From the NCBI GenBank assembly GCA_024220505.1, contig JAKZZE010000013.1, forward strand, positions 372,001 through 436,000: a stretch of 64,000 nucleotides of DNA, written 5' to 3'. A model generated the notes under the pieces. That model was not told the DNA's origin, did no database searches, and worked only from the letters and a program-made list of their open reading frames with translations. Positions 36,401 through 48,259 of this stretch are shown piece by piece. The translations under genes and the position numbers were made by a program. The DNA comes from Rhizopus arrhizus. Its lineage: Eukaryota; Mucoromycota; Mucoromycetes; Mucorales; Rhizopodaceae. Numbering within the stretch: position 1 is the stretch's first letter; each line of letters begins with the position of its first letter.

Positions 36401-36559
36401 CTCTTCGACGATGATTCCAGTACTATTACCATACTCTATAACATTTCCCTGAACCAAATATTGAAGCGAATGGCAGAAATCATGTCTTCAAATATCTCTC
36501 GAGCCAACAAAGAAGTTGCCACTAACATTCAAAAATGTGTTCGCAATTCCAATCAATAA
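33500..36559 (+). pseudogene. C2H2 zinc-finger / PD-(D/E)XK-like multi-exon gene, probably decayed
   Basis: Plus strand, no close homologue recognised for the whole. 33500-33967 has two C2H2-like fingers (CPYCEDSIDFSSNQMILKHI followed by HKKH; LACLCCNESFANRITLKDHV followed by GKDH), but the frame opens with TTG, not ATG. After frame-broken sequence (LSEYQIITSYVHPFV near 34.17 kb) comes DKRPDYITDVYDQYEFSHST, then VFGKIKIENAPDL, which looks like RPD...FGEIK with the Glu replaced by Lys. An intron then leads to GTSITFYYLTQWGGFLNFIE at 34.57 kb. 35190-35633 and 35630-36559 are long open pieces joined by a frameshift (VAVY stop; next frame LNKDWMHVPQIKFACAQVLA). Missing ATG, the shift and the lost acidic residue suggest a pseudogene. 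Confidence 0.5.
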
Positions 36560-36618
36560 ATACCTTGTCTTTCGCGCATGTCAAAATTTCGCAAGAAACC
36601 ATTTTTTTTTTTGGCCAT

Positions 36619-36664
36619 GATTTCTCCAGAGACCTATTTTTATTGCTCTGATTTCTCCAGAAGC

Positions 36665-36717
<53 letters not shown>

Positions 36718-36734
36718 GCCTTGATTTCTCCAGA
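36619..36734. repeat. Three direct copies of GATTTCTCCAGA around a poly-T tract
   Basis: GATTTCTCCAGA occurs at 36619-36630, 36650-36661 and 36723-36734. The first and third are followed by GACCTATTTTT. A 51-bp T tract (36666-36716) separates the second and third copies. It lies just outside the 3' end of the neighbouring Tc1-type transposase and probably belongs to that element's end. Confidence 0.7.
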
Positions 36735-36762
36735 GACCTATTTTTTTTTTTCTTTAGAAAGT

Positions 36763-37842
36763 TTATAACCTTTCTTTGTTGAGACACTTGCGGAAACATT
36801 TAGCAGAATGAGAAACAAAGCCTTGGAAGTCACTCAAATATAAACTATCACATGCTTCACTAATCCTAGTCATTAGCGATTCTTTTTCCAGGAACTTATT
36901 TCGCTTAACTTTACTCTTGACAACGGACCAGAACTGCTCAATCGGATTCAGTTCAGGAGAATATGGAGGAAGATATACATATCGGTATCCTCGAGAGTGA
37001 ATATACTTTCCTATGTCAGTTGAGCTATGAATAGGAGCATTATTCATGACAAGATAATGTCCCTTCATTTCTGGATACTTGTCCATTTCATCAAGAGTTG
37101 CCTTTAAAAAGCTGAGATAATGTCCCGTTACTGTTCCTATGCTATAAGTAGCAGTCTCACACCCGAGCTTTCTCTTTTTTATACGCTTTGGAACTCGCAA
37201 ACTAACATTAATCAAACCGTTGGCAGATATTGCGCCCAAAATAGATGTTGCTTTCGCTTTCGTCATAGGCACGGAAACAACTGCAGGAGTTCCCTTCTTT
37301 GACCAAGCCATACCTCGTTTTAGATTTATATGAAAGGCTGATTCATCAAGAAAGACACAATTTGTTGTGAAATCCAGGTCAGTTTACTGCCACTTTTGGA
37401 CCCAATCATACCTCTGCTGAATTTTTTCCTCGCTGTTTCTTTCCACAGGTTGGAATTGTGCTTGTTTAATGGATAGATTACACTGTGTTGTCATGAAGTT
37501 ATAAACAGTACTACGAGAAACTTTCAAATCGACAAAGTTTTGTAGTAAACTTTCCACCACTTCAGTTACTACAGCAGAAGGATTCTCATCAATGTAATTT
37601 AAAAGAAATTGTTTATGCTCCTCCCCAAGAATACGACGCCGACCTGATTTTTTCTTCTTCTCGAAGATGCTTTCAGGGTCTTCGTAATAACGTTTGACCC
37701 ATCTCTGCGCTGCTCGAATATGAATACCTAATTGTCTCGCAGCAGCAGAAGCATTCAAGCATTTGCTGAAAAATAGATGAAAAAATCTAGTCTTATCTTC
37801 ATCAGAATAAACTGTGTAGTATCTCTTATTGTATAACCCCAT
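36763..37842 (-). pseudogene. Tc1/IS630-type transposase with one stop and a lost catalytic Asp
   Basis: Minus strand, in one frame over its whole length except a TAA at 37384-37386. HTH part: NASAAARQLGIHIRAAQRWV and SGRRRILGEEHKQFLLNYID. DDE core: first Asp in NCVFLDESAFHINL, second motif VMNNAPIHSS where Asp is replaced by Asn, third in PPYSPELNPIEQFWSVVKSK. About 358 codons, full family length. The nonsense codon and the D-to-N change both abolish activity. No matching inverted repeat was found on the far side. Confidence 0.92.
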
Positions 37843-38122
37843 ATCAATATCTTCATTGTTCCCCTTAGCACGACTTCAAATTCAAAATCAGCGACTTTAC
37901 TTTTTGAAATGACTGTAGGTTTTTTCTTTTTTTGTGAACGGATAATTTTCGGAAATAGTGTACGAATATTTTTATGGTTTTATTTTAATTTGTAAGCACC
38001 CAATCCGAAACCTTGGAAATATTTCTTTCCGAGATTGACCATTGGCTCGAATCTTTCATGGATTTTATCATAGAATAAATTGATTGATATCATCAATTGT
38101 TGTTGTTTTTTTTATTTAGATA

Positions 38123-40466
38123 ATGTCTGAACTTGAGGAGCACCAATCATTAATTTCACAAGACAAAAAGAAGCGTTCAAAGATAAATAGGTATAGCTAT
38201 GTTATCACGACTGCTGTTATTCTCTCTGTCGGGTCACTGCTTCTAACTATATTAGTATATAAAGGTAAGAAGCTCCCTTGCTCTGAATATATCTTCAGTA
38301 AGCTCATTATGCTTATTTCCTATTAGGTAGTGCATCTTTAGACTCTCCTGTTGATTTTCGCGGTCGAACCGCAATAGGTTCAAAAGGTGCAGTTGCAGTA
38401 GAAACTAAAGAATGCTCAGAGATTGGTGTTCAAAGTAAAATTGATAATGATATATTGTTAGGAAACTTATAATATCTTTATAGTATTAAAGGAAGGTGGT
38501 AACTCGGTGGATGCGGCTATTGCATCAGCATTATGCATTGGCGTCATGAACAATTTTGCAACAGGTAACACAAAATGCTTGTATTCTTTTATAGCTTATC
38601 TTACTGGTTTATCTTTTTTTATTAGGCATTGGAGGGTAAAATAAGTTAAAATCGTCTAATTTTGATAGCAAGTCTTATCATTTATTTATTAGAGGTGGAT
38701 TCATGCTTATCCGATCGCCTAATGGTACTTTTGAATTCATTGACTTTAGAGAAACTGCTCCAGCAGCAGCTACAAAGGATATGTTTGTACAAGATCCTGC
38801 TTTGGCTCAAGTAGGCGGGTTATCTGTTGGTATACCGTAAGTTTTTGAGAATTCTGTATCACTTTCTTTGTGTTTGTAAATAACATGACTGTAGTGGTGA
38901 GATAAGAGGATTAGAGTTGGCTCATAAAAGGTAAACAGTCATTAACCTGAAACAAAAATGATTAGATTGTGACTTTATCAAAATAGACACGGCAAACTCT
39001 CTTGGCTTTCTTTATTTGAACCATCTATTCGTATAGCCCGTGATGGGTTCGAGGCATCAGAATTGTTAGTATCTCGAGTTGAGGTAAAATTAAAGAAATG
39101 TTGTTTTTTTTTGTATCTGAAATTGGAATAGAAAGGAAAAGATTGGATGTCAAACATGAAAGAGTGGACCGATGTATATTTCAAAAATGGAAAGCCAGTT
39201 AAAAAAGGAGATATCATCAAAAGGCCTAAACTGGCAGAATCTTTAGAAAAAATAGCAAAACATGGCGCTGATATATTTTATGAGGGGGAAATAGCAGAAA
39301 GTTTAGTACAAAAAATACAAGCAAATGGAGGTATCGCATCATTGGAGGATTTTAAAAACTATAAAGCAGTGATAAGGCCAACGATTAGTACATTTTATAA
39401 TGGCAGAAAAATCACGACATGTTCTGAACCAACAAGTGGACGTATGCTTCTAAGCATGCTTAATTTAGTTGAAAGATACCAGTTCGGCATCGAAGGTGCG
39501 ACCGGATTAAATGCTCACCGACTTGTAGAGGCTTTTAAATTCGGATCTGCATTTAGAACCGAATTGGGAGATCCTGACTTTTTATACAACAATAAAAGAA
39601 AAGACGAGATGACAACTAAAGATTTTGCTGCTTCTATCCGTAGAAAGATCACTGTGAGTCTATGAATGTTATTTATATGACATACTAATAGAAAAAAAAA
39701 ATACCAAAATAGGACAATACAACGCATGATGTTCCTTATTATGGTGCAAAGTTTGATAATTCTGAATCACACGGTACAATGCATTTGTCGGTTGTAGATG
39801 AAAATGATGGGGCTGTGGCTTTGACTTCAACCGTTAATCTTTTGTTTGGCTCACATCTCCTTGACGAACAAACAGGCATTATTCTAAATGATCAAATGGA
39901 TGATTTTTCTATCCCTGGGTATGTGTGGTAATTAAGTAGTACCTAAATTTAATTGTTAATAAGCCTTCTTTATAGCATACCTAATAAATTTGGATTATAT
40001 CCAAGCGAATATAACTATATTGAGCCATTCAAAAGACCACTGTCATCGACTACACCAACAATTATTGAAAGAGATACAAATTTCGAGATAGCTATTGGAG
40101 GTTCTGGAGGCTCTATGATTCCTACCGCTACAATGAATGTACGTATCAATGGTTCATGTTCATTTCTTAACATGAGAAAAATAATACCCTTTTTAGGCTA
40201 TTATTAACATATTAGAATACGGGAAAGATTTATACAGCGCCATTGCCTCCCCTCGTTTACATCATCAATTGATACCAAACATACTCTTTACTGAGCACCG
40301 CTACAACAAAGATATCGAGAAGAAATTGATAGGACGCAATCACACAATTTTCAATTTACCCCAAGAATATTCCATATCAGCTGTGCAAGTTGTCAGACGA
40401 AACGTAGATGGTACTGTGGAGGCAGCAAGTGATCCACGCAAGATGGGCTTAAGTGCTGCTTATTAG
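38123..40466 (+). CDS. Gamma-glutamyltransferase, type II membrane protein
   Basis: Eleven exons: 38123-38264, 38327-38434, 38484-38564, 38626-38635, 38693-38836, 38895-38930, 38987-39083, 39132-39653, 39713-39918, 39976-40138, 40197-40466; 592 residues, the usual length. A short basic cytoplasmic tail is followed by one membrane segment (residues about 26-45), then GRTAIGSKGAVAVET, KEGGNSVDAAIASALCIGVM and GIGGGGFML. The autoprocessing and catalytic Thr is Thr402 in SHGTMHLSVVD, and the oxyanion motif is GGSGGSMIP. It cleaves the gamma-glutamyl bond of glutathione and its conjugates outside the cytosol (vacuole or surface), feeding sulfur and nitrogen recycling. Exon 4 is only 10 nt long but needed for the conserved GIGGGGFML. 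A Tc1 relic lies just upstream. Confidence 0.95.
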
Positions 40467-40643
40467 AAAAAGGATGTGTTGCGTACATTTGTACTTTTCT
40501 AAAAATAAACTATTGTATATTTTTCAATCAAAGTATATATACTAGGTATTTCGCCTTGTTTTGACATAGTCTATACCTTGCTCACATATTACGAATATCA
40601 ATTTAAGCAAAATTTATAAAAAGTCAACTCACAAAATTTATTT

Positions 40644-43600
40644 TTAATCGGTATTCATTATAGATGAGAGATTCAAATAACGATATCCAGATGTCTTGAT
40701 ATATTTATCTATTTCTGATTTTACTTCAGCAAACGTATGGCGTGTCTGTTCATATATCTGCTTCATGTTTTCTATTAATCAAATTTAGTTTGTTTTGAAT
40801 AAGTTCTAACACGATCTAATCTTACCACTCTCGCTATCATTTAGATTTTTCATAGCCAACTCAAGGTCAAACAGATATGAAAAGTATGACAATTGAGTAT
40901 ATAGCATCTTGTCGGAAAACTGTTATTAAACTGAAAGTCAACAACTATTTTCATTTTTTCCAAATACGATATTACCTTGCGAGTCAATTTGCCAGGGCAC
41001 TCTTTAGCTAAGCATCTATCTTGACCCAACAACACACCTTTCGTCTCAAACCCACAATCTGGTCTGTTGCATTGAATAGAGCTGTGGTAATATTTTTCTA
41101 TGTATTTACGAGCAGCAAGTACAACTTGCACTTGAACACTGGCTATATCCATCATCTCTTTACAAACGATGCATTGTAATCCACACACCTTATTTTCATT
41201 TATCGTATTAAAGGGTCCTCCGTATTCATTTATGTTTTTGCATGTCATGCACTGAAGCGTCAATTTATCACAAAATTGGAACCGCTTTATGTCATTCAAA
41301 AGGCATGAATCAAGCGGAACTATTTTTTCAATTTTTTTGGGTATATTGGCTTTCTTTAACACGGTGAGATCAACATCTAAGTATCAAGTAAGTTAAGATG
41401 GTTATGTCTTTTCTTTTGCACAAATTCCATACCCAGGTACTCTGCTAAACCATCTAAATGTATCTCAGGTATTGGAGCACATAACCTAGCAATTGGAGGA
41501 AGGATTTGGGTACGTAGATACCAGTTATAGTCTAACGTTTGTTAATACAGTGAGCCGTTTTATTTTTTTCTGGAAAAAACAAGTTTACCTATTTGGGCCT
41601 TGTTTGCAAGCACATCCCCAGGAGCCTTTGGTATAAAAGGTTCAGACTTCTTCTGTTCGTCTTGGTCATTCTTTTTACATATAACAAATTGAATGAAATC
41701 ACCAGTCTGTACTATTTCTCCTCTTTTTTTCATCTCCATAGCAACAACAGCATGATAATGTTTATTTAGATTTGAATAATCTTCAGGGGGTTTTGATAAT
41801 TGCTATAATGTCACAAAAGCTTTAGTAAAGCCTTTTTTTTTTCTTAAAAAAAAAGGAACATACTTTTTGAATGATAAAATCTTTTACAGGAATCTCTGAG
41901 GCTTCAATCTTTGTTTTCAGCTCCTTCAAATGTTTATAGATACCATGTACAATTTCATCCTGGTCTTTATCAGAAAGAATGAGATTTAAAACATTTCTAA
42001 TGAAAAACAATAAAGGAAAATCAGTTTTTCAGCGATTTAAGTCGAATAGATAGTTACTGTGATAAATTTCGCGATAAACAACAAAAGTCCCTTCTGTTCA
42101 AATCGAGGCCTTTGGATTCAATCGTTTCAACAAGACCAACACCATCCGTCTTTTCTGTTACGTGTACCATGGCATATCTCTTCTTTTTTAGTAGCAAAGC
42201 TCGTTTGAAACAACCATCGACATCAATCTCCAAATGGTTGTAGTTTTTATTTACTTTCTCTTTAAAGGATAGACCGAGTTGATTTGCTTTTGACAAATTA
42301 CTTTCTCCTGTGTTAATCATGATTGAATCAGTATCGCCGTAAATAACATCTAAATGTAGCTCTTCTGCTGAATCAACAGCATTTCGCAAAATTTCTCTGC
42401 CTTTTGAAGTAATGAAAATAGCTAATGGTCTAGCATAAAAACGAGAAAAAGGCGATCCAAGACACCCGTACATACTGTTTGCAGTTCCTTTAAGAGCTTT
42501 TTGCTCTATATCAAACTAAAATCTCATAATATAAATGACAAACTTATTTTTCATGTTTTGTATATAATACCTGGTTTTTTTGAGAATCACCGATAGTAGG
42601 GTCTTTCATAGCCTTCTTTACTTGCTGCCGCCGTTGTACGAATTTTCTCACAAGTTTAGGTAAGATGCCTATACGCTGAGATTCACTAAGCATTTCTTGG
42701 GCAATCATATCCATGGAAGTTTCCTACATTTATTTTATCAGTATGTTTTCTCACAAAGAGTTTGCAATCTCCTACATTAGCACCAATCTTTTGAAGATTC
42801 ATGGTTGTATGACACACGTTGTATTCTTGTATAATGGAAGGGTATAAACTGTTGAAATCTAATAAGAGAACGTATCTTTTGTAGAGTCCTGGTTTTGGTT
42901 CCAAGACCAAACCACCAGAAAAACTAGACTCATTCTGCTTTATGATATCTTCTTCAGTAGAATCCTGTTTGTTATTTACTCGACGATCCCTTTTATCAGG
43001 ACATATAAATTGATTTTTATAAAAAGCATGTAGTAACAAGTAGTCGTTTCTATCGGTACGAGCGCCACCATTGATACTGGTGGACCTTTAAAAAGTGTAT
43101 AATTTTAATGAACATCCATGAATACATACACTATTATTTATCCACTTACCACAAGTTTCCTGCAAGTTTTGTTAGCTGCTTGGATAAGGAAAGTATTTGC
43201 AATTTGAAAGCAATAGATAGAACTAAGTAAGCATCAAAAGATCCATGATACACCAAGTTCATGATATCCAAGCTATTCTGATAATGCTTTGTGGGATGAT
43301 GAAGATCCACTTCATATCTCTCTATGTCTAACAGAGACATCGCTAATTCAGATAGGTCATAAGTCTTAGATTGAATGAGTTCCTGGGAAGCTATAAATGT
43401 ATCGCAAACCAGCCTTCCGCTCATGATCAAACGCATTTCATGTGTAACCATACCAGTATTACCAGTATTCATCCTGGGCCAGCTAAAGAATATATGAAAG
43501 TTAGGAATGGGTAAAGAAAAACTATCTATCTCACTGTTTAGGCCGCAGTCTTCCTAATTTGTGCCAATAGCTAGTATTAGATCGTTTCATACTATTCAAT

Positions 43601-45728
43601 AGTATGTTTAAATCAGTATTCCAAATATTGTGCCCGATAATGATATCTGGATCAATGTGGTGAATTTTTGCTATATACTATTTGGTTTAGTCTGACAATT
43701 GAGTTACACGGCCATGTTTACATACCAGTAACATAGGAAAGAAGAGCATACTCTGTGAGTTCTAGACGTATCTCATGTGCTTTCTCTTTCCGCTCTTTAT
43801 CAACAAGTTCTTCAATACCTTCTGGATATATTGTGCCAGGCAATAAGCGAATAGCTGAAAATCTTGATAAACCCAAAGATTCAACAGAAATTTGGTCATC
43901 CAAGCTTACTATTTTTTATAAATATTATTCACATTTTTAAAATAACATAAAAAATGGCAGGATTACCTTTGTTGGCTAAAACTCCACTGACTGTGATAAT
44001 TTCATTTCTTTTGGTTGTTTTGTTTACAGCTGTTTGACATTTGATAGATAGTATCTTCATTTGTGGATCTTTTTCCGATTTTTTTATCACCCTACAGAAG
44101 CTTGGATCGTTCACTACAGCGTTGATTTTGGACCATGATTGCTATGTAAAAAAACGCGTTCGGTTATTCAATCATTCAAAGAAAATTAATTTCTACTATT
44201 CACATTGTTATCGGTAAGTGTAGCATTTTTAAACGCAATCCAACCAGGGCCCATGATGTCGTTCTGTATAATAAAGCGTTCCAAAGGAGTAGTATTTAAA
44301 CCAAATATATACAAAAATGTTTTTCCACTTAAATCACTTGGAAGCTCAGGATCTGTTATGCGGTTAGATAATAAAATTTCTCTCGATTTATCCTGCATTT
44401 TGTTCATTTTACCTTTGTAACTGTAGTTAATTTTTAGGTATTCCGTCTCAAATGGCACATTTGCTAACCCAAAAGTATATTTGCGAGTACAAATCTCAGC
44501 ATTCCAGGACTTGATATTCTTTGAAAGAAATAACTCTTGTATTTCCTTTCTGACATCTGACATATCTATTGTTTCACTTGTTTCCTCTCCTTGGTCTTTT
44601 TGTGCAATAAACACATGCATACTTCTTTTTAGAAAAGTGGTTCTTATTCAATAATTTTTTATTGTCGTATTTACCGCTCAACTTGAACTTTCTTGGGAGA
44701 ATATATATCTCTCGCTGTATATTCTTAACCAAAACACAGCAACTGACATAATCATTGACAGATTCTTCATATTGCTATACATTGTATAACATAGTTAGCT
44801 TTTTGATTACAGAGTTTTCAATGAAAAAAGGAAGACGAAATACTTTTCCAAAAAGATAGATATATCCTTTACTACGCTGTTCATAAGCGTCATACCACCA
44901 TATCTCAAAGTCCTCTTCTCTACTTTCTTCTATGTCTCCAGTGGTGTTATCACTCAAAACTTGGCTATCGTTTTCTTGTATTAAAATGTTCAAAGGTTGT
45001 GATGGTTCAATAATATTAGTGCACAAATCACTGCTCAATGCTGAGTTATCCTCAAGAAGCATACTACTAGCGAGTGATTCAGGCATCTCTAGGCTATCTT
45101 CAGTAATAATGTGATTATCTTTTGGAATATTTTCTGTAAAAGGATGAAGTTCAGCATTTTCATGTAATGCATTTGAACTTGTTATTGGAGGGCTATCCGA
45201 ATTAAAAATCAATTTTTGTAGCTGTGCAGTTTCTTCTGATGACGGCTCCCATGAGCTTAAATTAGGTATATCTTCTGCTGTATTTACTGTTTTATCTGCA
45301 TCTTCGCTGATAGCAACCAAGAACTGATCGTGGCTATTGTTTGAAGCAGGCTCTGCGCTAAAAGCTGCTTCTTGAAGTTCATGATTTTGCTCCTTTTCTG
45401 CAGTATTATCTAGATCCAATACAGTTGGCTGTGCAGGATTCTGGGTATTTTCTTTCCCATTCTTCTCGTTTGCCAGCTGTATCTTGAACACGCCTTCGTA
45501 CATGCGTATAAAAGAAGTTTAGATATTATAATAACATGTTGTTCAAAAAATCCTCCTTACTGTTCATTATACCAAGAAATTCCTGTGTCATACTCTATGT
45601 TGACAATTTATTTTTAGCTATAAATCCAAGATCTTGCATTCATTGTCAATGCTTACTGTGGAAGGTCTTGTTTTTTGCCGTTTTGCTGGCCGATCAGGTG
45701 AATCTGTAGATGAAGGTGAACTTGGCAT
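40644..45728 (-). CDS. POL1: DNA polymerase alpha catalytic subunit
   Basis: Eighteen exons on the minus strand (45657-45728, 45561-45594, 44844-45493, 44675-44774, 44204-44595, 43967-44141, 43726-43908, 43535-43670, 43150-43482, 42776-43085, 42571-42723, 42058-42515, 41864-41996, 41589-41802, 41433-41531, 40976-41376, 40826-40919, 40644-40771), all in phase; 1354 residues. The N-terminal region is acidic and low in conservation. Then come [19 protein letters not shown], the exonuclease-like domain ([18 protein letters not shown]), polymerase motif [18 protein letters not shown] (Asp768), motif [13 protein letters not shown] and motif [11 protein letters not shown] (Asp907, Asp909). The C-terminus has two Cys clusters (LQCMTC, LQCIVC; CNRPDC, CLAKEC) that bind zinc and contact the B subunit. 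It extends RNA-DNA primers at replication start. Exons 2 and 3 are the least certain. The exonuclease domain lacks a full acidic set, as in all alpha polymerases. Confidence 0.94.
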
Positions 45729-46121
45729 TATACAGTTGAGGACAAGCTGAAAGAAGAAAAAAAGTGCAAGCAACAAAATAAGTGTTTTGACATTTTTACA
45801 TTCAGCAAACACGAACTTGGAGGATTTTTAACGCGTCTAAAATCTTTTTCTGCGTTGAACTACTGACTACTACTAATTGAGACTTGTCATTCTTTTTTGA
45901 GGGAAATCTCGAAGACTGTAGTCCATAGATTTGGGACCGATAAATTTGCTTTATCTTTCAAAAAACACATTCTCATTCTAAGGAAAAAAGCTCTCCTGAA
46001 AGCACTGAGAAGAGGTATAACTGGATTCAAAAATGGAAAGAGATTGACTTGAATTCCAAAACTAATTGTATATTTTTAAGTCTGATTCTCATATAAACCA
46101 GAAAAGAGCCATGGCTTAGTG

Positions 46122-46176
<55 letters not shown>

Positions 46177-46349
46177 AACACGAGCTGAAATTGTTTAACC
46201 TACAACAAGAGTCAAAACAATAATAATTTTAGGTGCTACCTCGTCCTATGGCAATTTTGATATAAAGTAAGAAGACTAATGTTACATTCAAAGAAAATAA
46301 AAACAAATGAAGCCAAAATAAATAGAACAACAAGAACAGGTATAGGACT
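45729..46349. other. Spacer with 53-bp poly-A tract
   Basis: Upstream region of the polymerase gene, then an A tract at 46122-46174, then AT-rich sequence. No gene recognised. Confidence 0.5.
46122..46174. repeat. 53-bp poly-A tract
   Basis: Uninterrupted A run between the polymerase alpha gene and a Tc1-type relic. Confidence 0.95.
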
Positions 46350-46690
46350 TACTTTAATTTTATTGCAAACACCTTAGACATTTTGAATAAGCATGAGGAA
46401 TTTAAAGGTCATTACATTGTAATGGATAATGCTCCAGTTCATACAATGGAGATCATTGAAAGTGTATTGTAAATCATAATTATGGATATGTCTATCTACT
46501 ACCTCATTCACCTAAACTTAATTCAATTGAACAGTTTTGATCTGTTGTTGAATGCAAATTGAAGAGAAAAGCTGCTGGATAACGAAAAACTTAATAGTAG
46601 GATCTCTGAAGCTTGCAGCGAGGTTCTTTTTAGTGACTTGAAGGGATTCTGTCGCTATTTGGCTTCAGATTTTGATTTTGTCTCAATAAA
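46350..46690 (+). pseudogene. Tc1-type transposase C-terminal relic
   Basis: Plus strand. FKGHYIVMDNAPVHTMEIIE carries the second catalytic Asp. After a stop the next frame reads YVYLLPHSPKLNSIEQF, then TGA, then SVVECKLKRKA. Closest by eye to the element at 36.8-37.8 kb (GHYLVMNNAPIH, SVVKSKVKR), so probably the same family. The N-terminal half is missing. Confidence 0.75.
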
Positions 46691-47145
46691 CAATCTCTAA
46701 ACTTGGCATAGTGTGTGTATGCCAAAAATGATGCTGATTTTGAATTCACAAAAAAATGTGCTTGTGATTTTTGTGCGGCAATCCACCCCAAAAAGGGCAG
46801 ACTCAATCTTGCATAACATGTTCAATCGCTTACATTCTGTTTATTTGGTTTCACATCGCTTTCAGACGCGTAATCCTATATTACACTATAAATAAATAAG
46901 TGTGTCAATAATTTCGAGAAAAGGGTACAATACAAAAGAAATACCCTTTTTTGTGTCACAGTAACACATTCTTTTATTGTGGTAATACTTAAGAGAACTC
47001 TGTGGTTTGTTGATTTCCTTCTCATACATTTGCACCATAATTCTATATACCCTGATCTTCTTTCCTTTCTTTTTTATAATTGGTAAATTATATAGTAACT
47101 GATTGAGCATTTCAGTCTAAAATAAAGCAAAACATTAGGTTAACT

Positions 47146-48259
47146 ATGAGACTTTTGCTATCCACAAGATTAGTGTTATTCACAATAGCTCTATTTCAAT
47201 TATTTCTTTCAGTTACTTACTGCCAATTTATACCATCAGCTAGAACAACAATAGAAATCACCACTACAGAACGGCCATTACCTCCAATAAGTTCAGTTGT
47301 ACCAATAGTTACCACAAGAACTACCATTGCTCCGCGACCAGCTATTTCCCATACTTCTACTACAACTACTTTATCTACTTTACAGCCGCCTAGCTCTATT
47401 TCTAGAAACACAGTTACAATTTCAGCTACTACAACAACCACTACTACTCGTCAAGCCCTATCATCTATTGAGCGTCCATCTTCAATTGTTCGTTCTTCGT
47501 CATCAAGTATTGTTACAAGAAGTTCAACAACTTCTGCATCTAGTTCGCTTACCACAAGTGTAACATCGTCTATTTCCTCAGCCCCATCTGCTAACTCCAT
47601 TAACTTTTTGAAAGAACCAACGGACACAACTCCCATTTTAATAGGATCTATTGTCGGAGGTATAGGTAAGCCACAAAAACCCTTAAAAAAGAGAGAGGAC
47701 TGGCTATTAAATTGTTTTCCTATGGTCTCGATTAGTTGGTCTTGCATTTATTGGAGGCATAATAGTATGTATTTGTCGTCGTCGTAGACATACCGAGAAA
47801 AGAAAAGATAGAACAAAAAAACCAGATTTTATAGATTATGGATTAAGTGATTTTCCACAACAACGCAAACCTACCTTAGTGACTAACAAGCATGTGTCGC
47901 CTACACTTCCCAAATTAAACGAGCAAGGTAACTACTATCGTGATGATTATAATTACTATGGTCATCACCAAGGAGGTTATGGAATGCAACCATCGCAGCA
48001 CGATGCTTATGGTTATCCTCAGCAACATCCTGAATATTACGAAGATGGTGTATATTTCTATGATAATAATCCAGAAATGACATCTACAACAGCCTACTGT
48101 CCTCCGCCCATTCATCAATTTTATAATCCTCAAGAATATTTTGTAAATAATAACATGGGACACCCTTCTCTTCATCAACAACAAAATGCTTATAAGCCAG
48201 ATGATATTGAAACTCCTGTCATTATTACAGATGGTAGGCAATCAAAAGTGATGAAATAA
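47146..48259 (+). CDS. Mucin-like single-pass membrane protein
   Basis: Two exons, 47146-47665 and 47736-48259; 347 residues. A signal peptide (RLVLFTIALFQLFLSVTYC) precedes a Ser/Thr-rich stretch of about 140 residues (TTTERPLPPISS, TTTTTTRQALSS, SSSSSIVTRSST) likely to be O-mannosylated. The exon junction falls inside the membrane segment: ILIGSIVGGIG joins VGLAFIGGIIVCIC. A basic stop-transfer CRRRRHTEKRKDR follows, then a cytoplasmic tail rich in Tyr, His, Gln and Pro (YYGHHQGGYGMQPSQHDAYG). The architecture matches fungal wall-stress sensors of the Wsc/Mid2 type, but no WSC or other named domain is present, so a sensor role is inference. Confidence 0.85.

Noticed and set aside
47217..47747. 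Valine-rich minus-strand frames opposite the mucin-like gene
   Set aside because: Mirror image of Thr/Ser-rich coding; the plus strand has signal peptide, membrane segment and splice sites.
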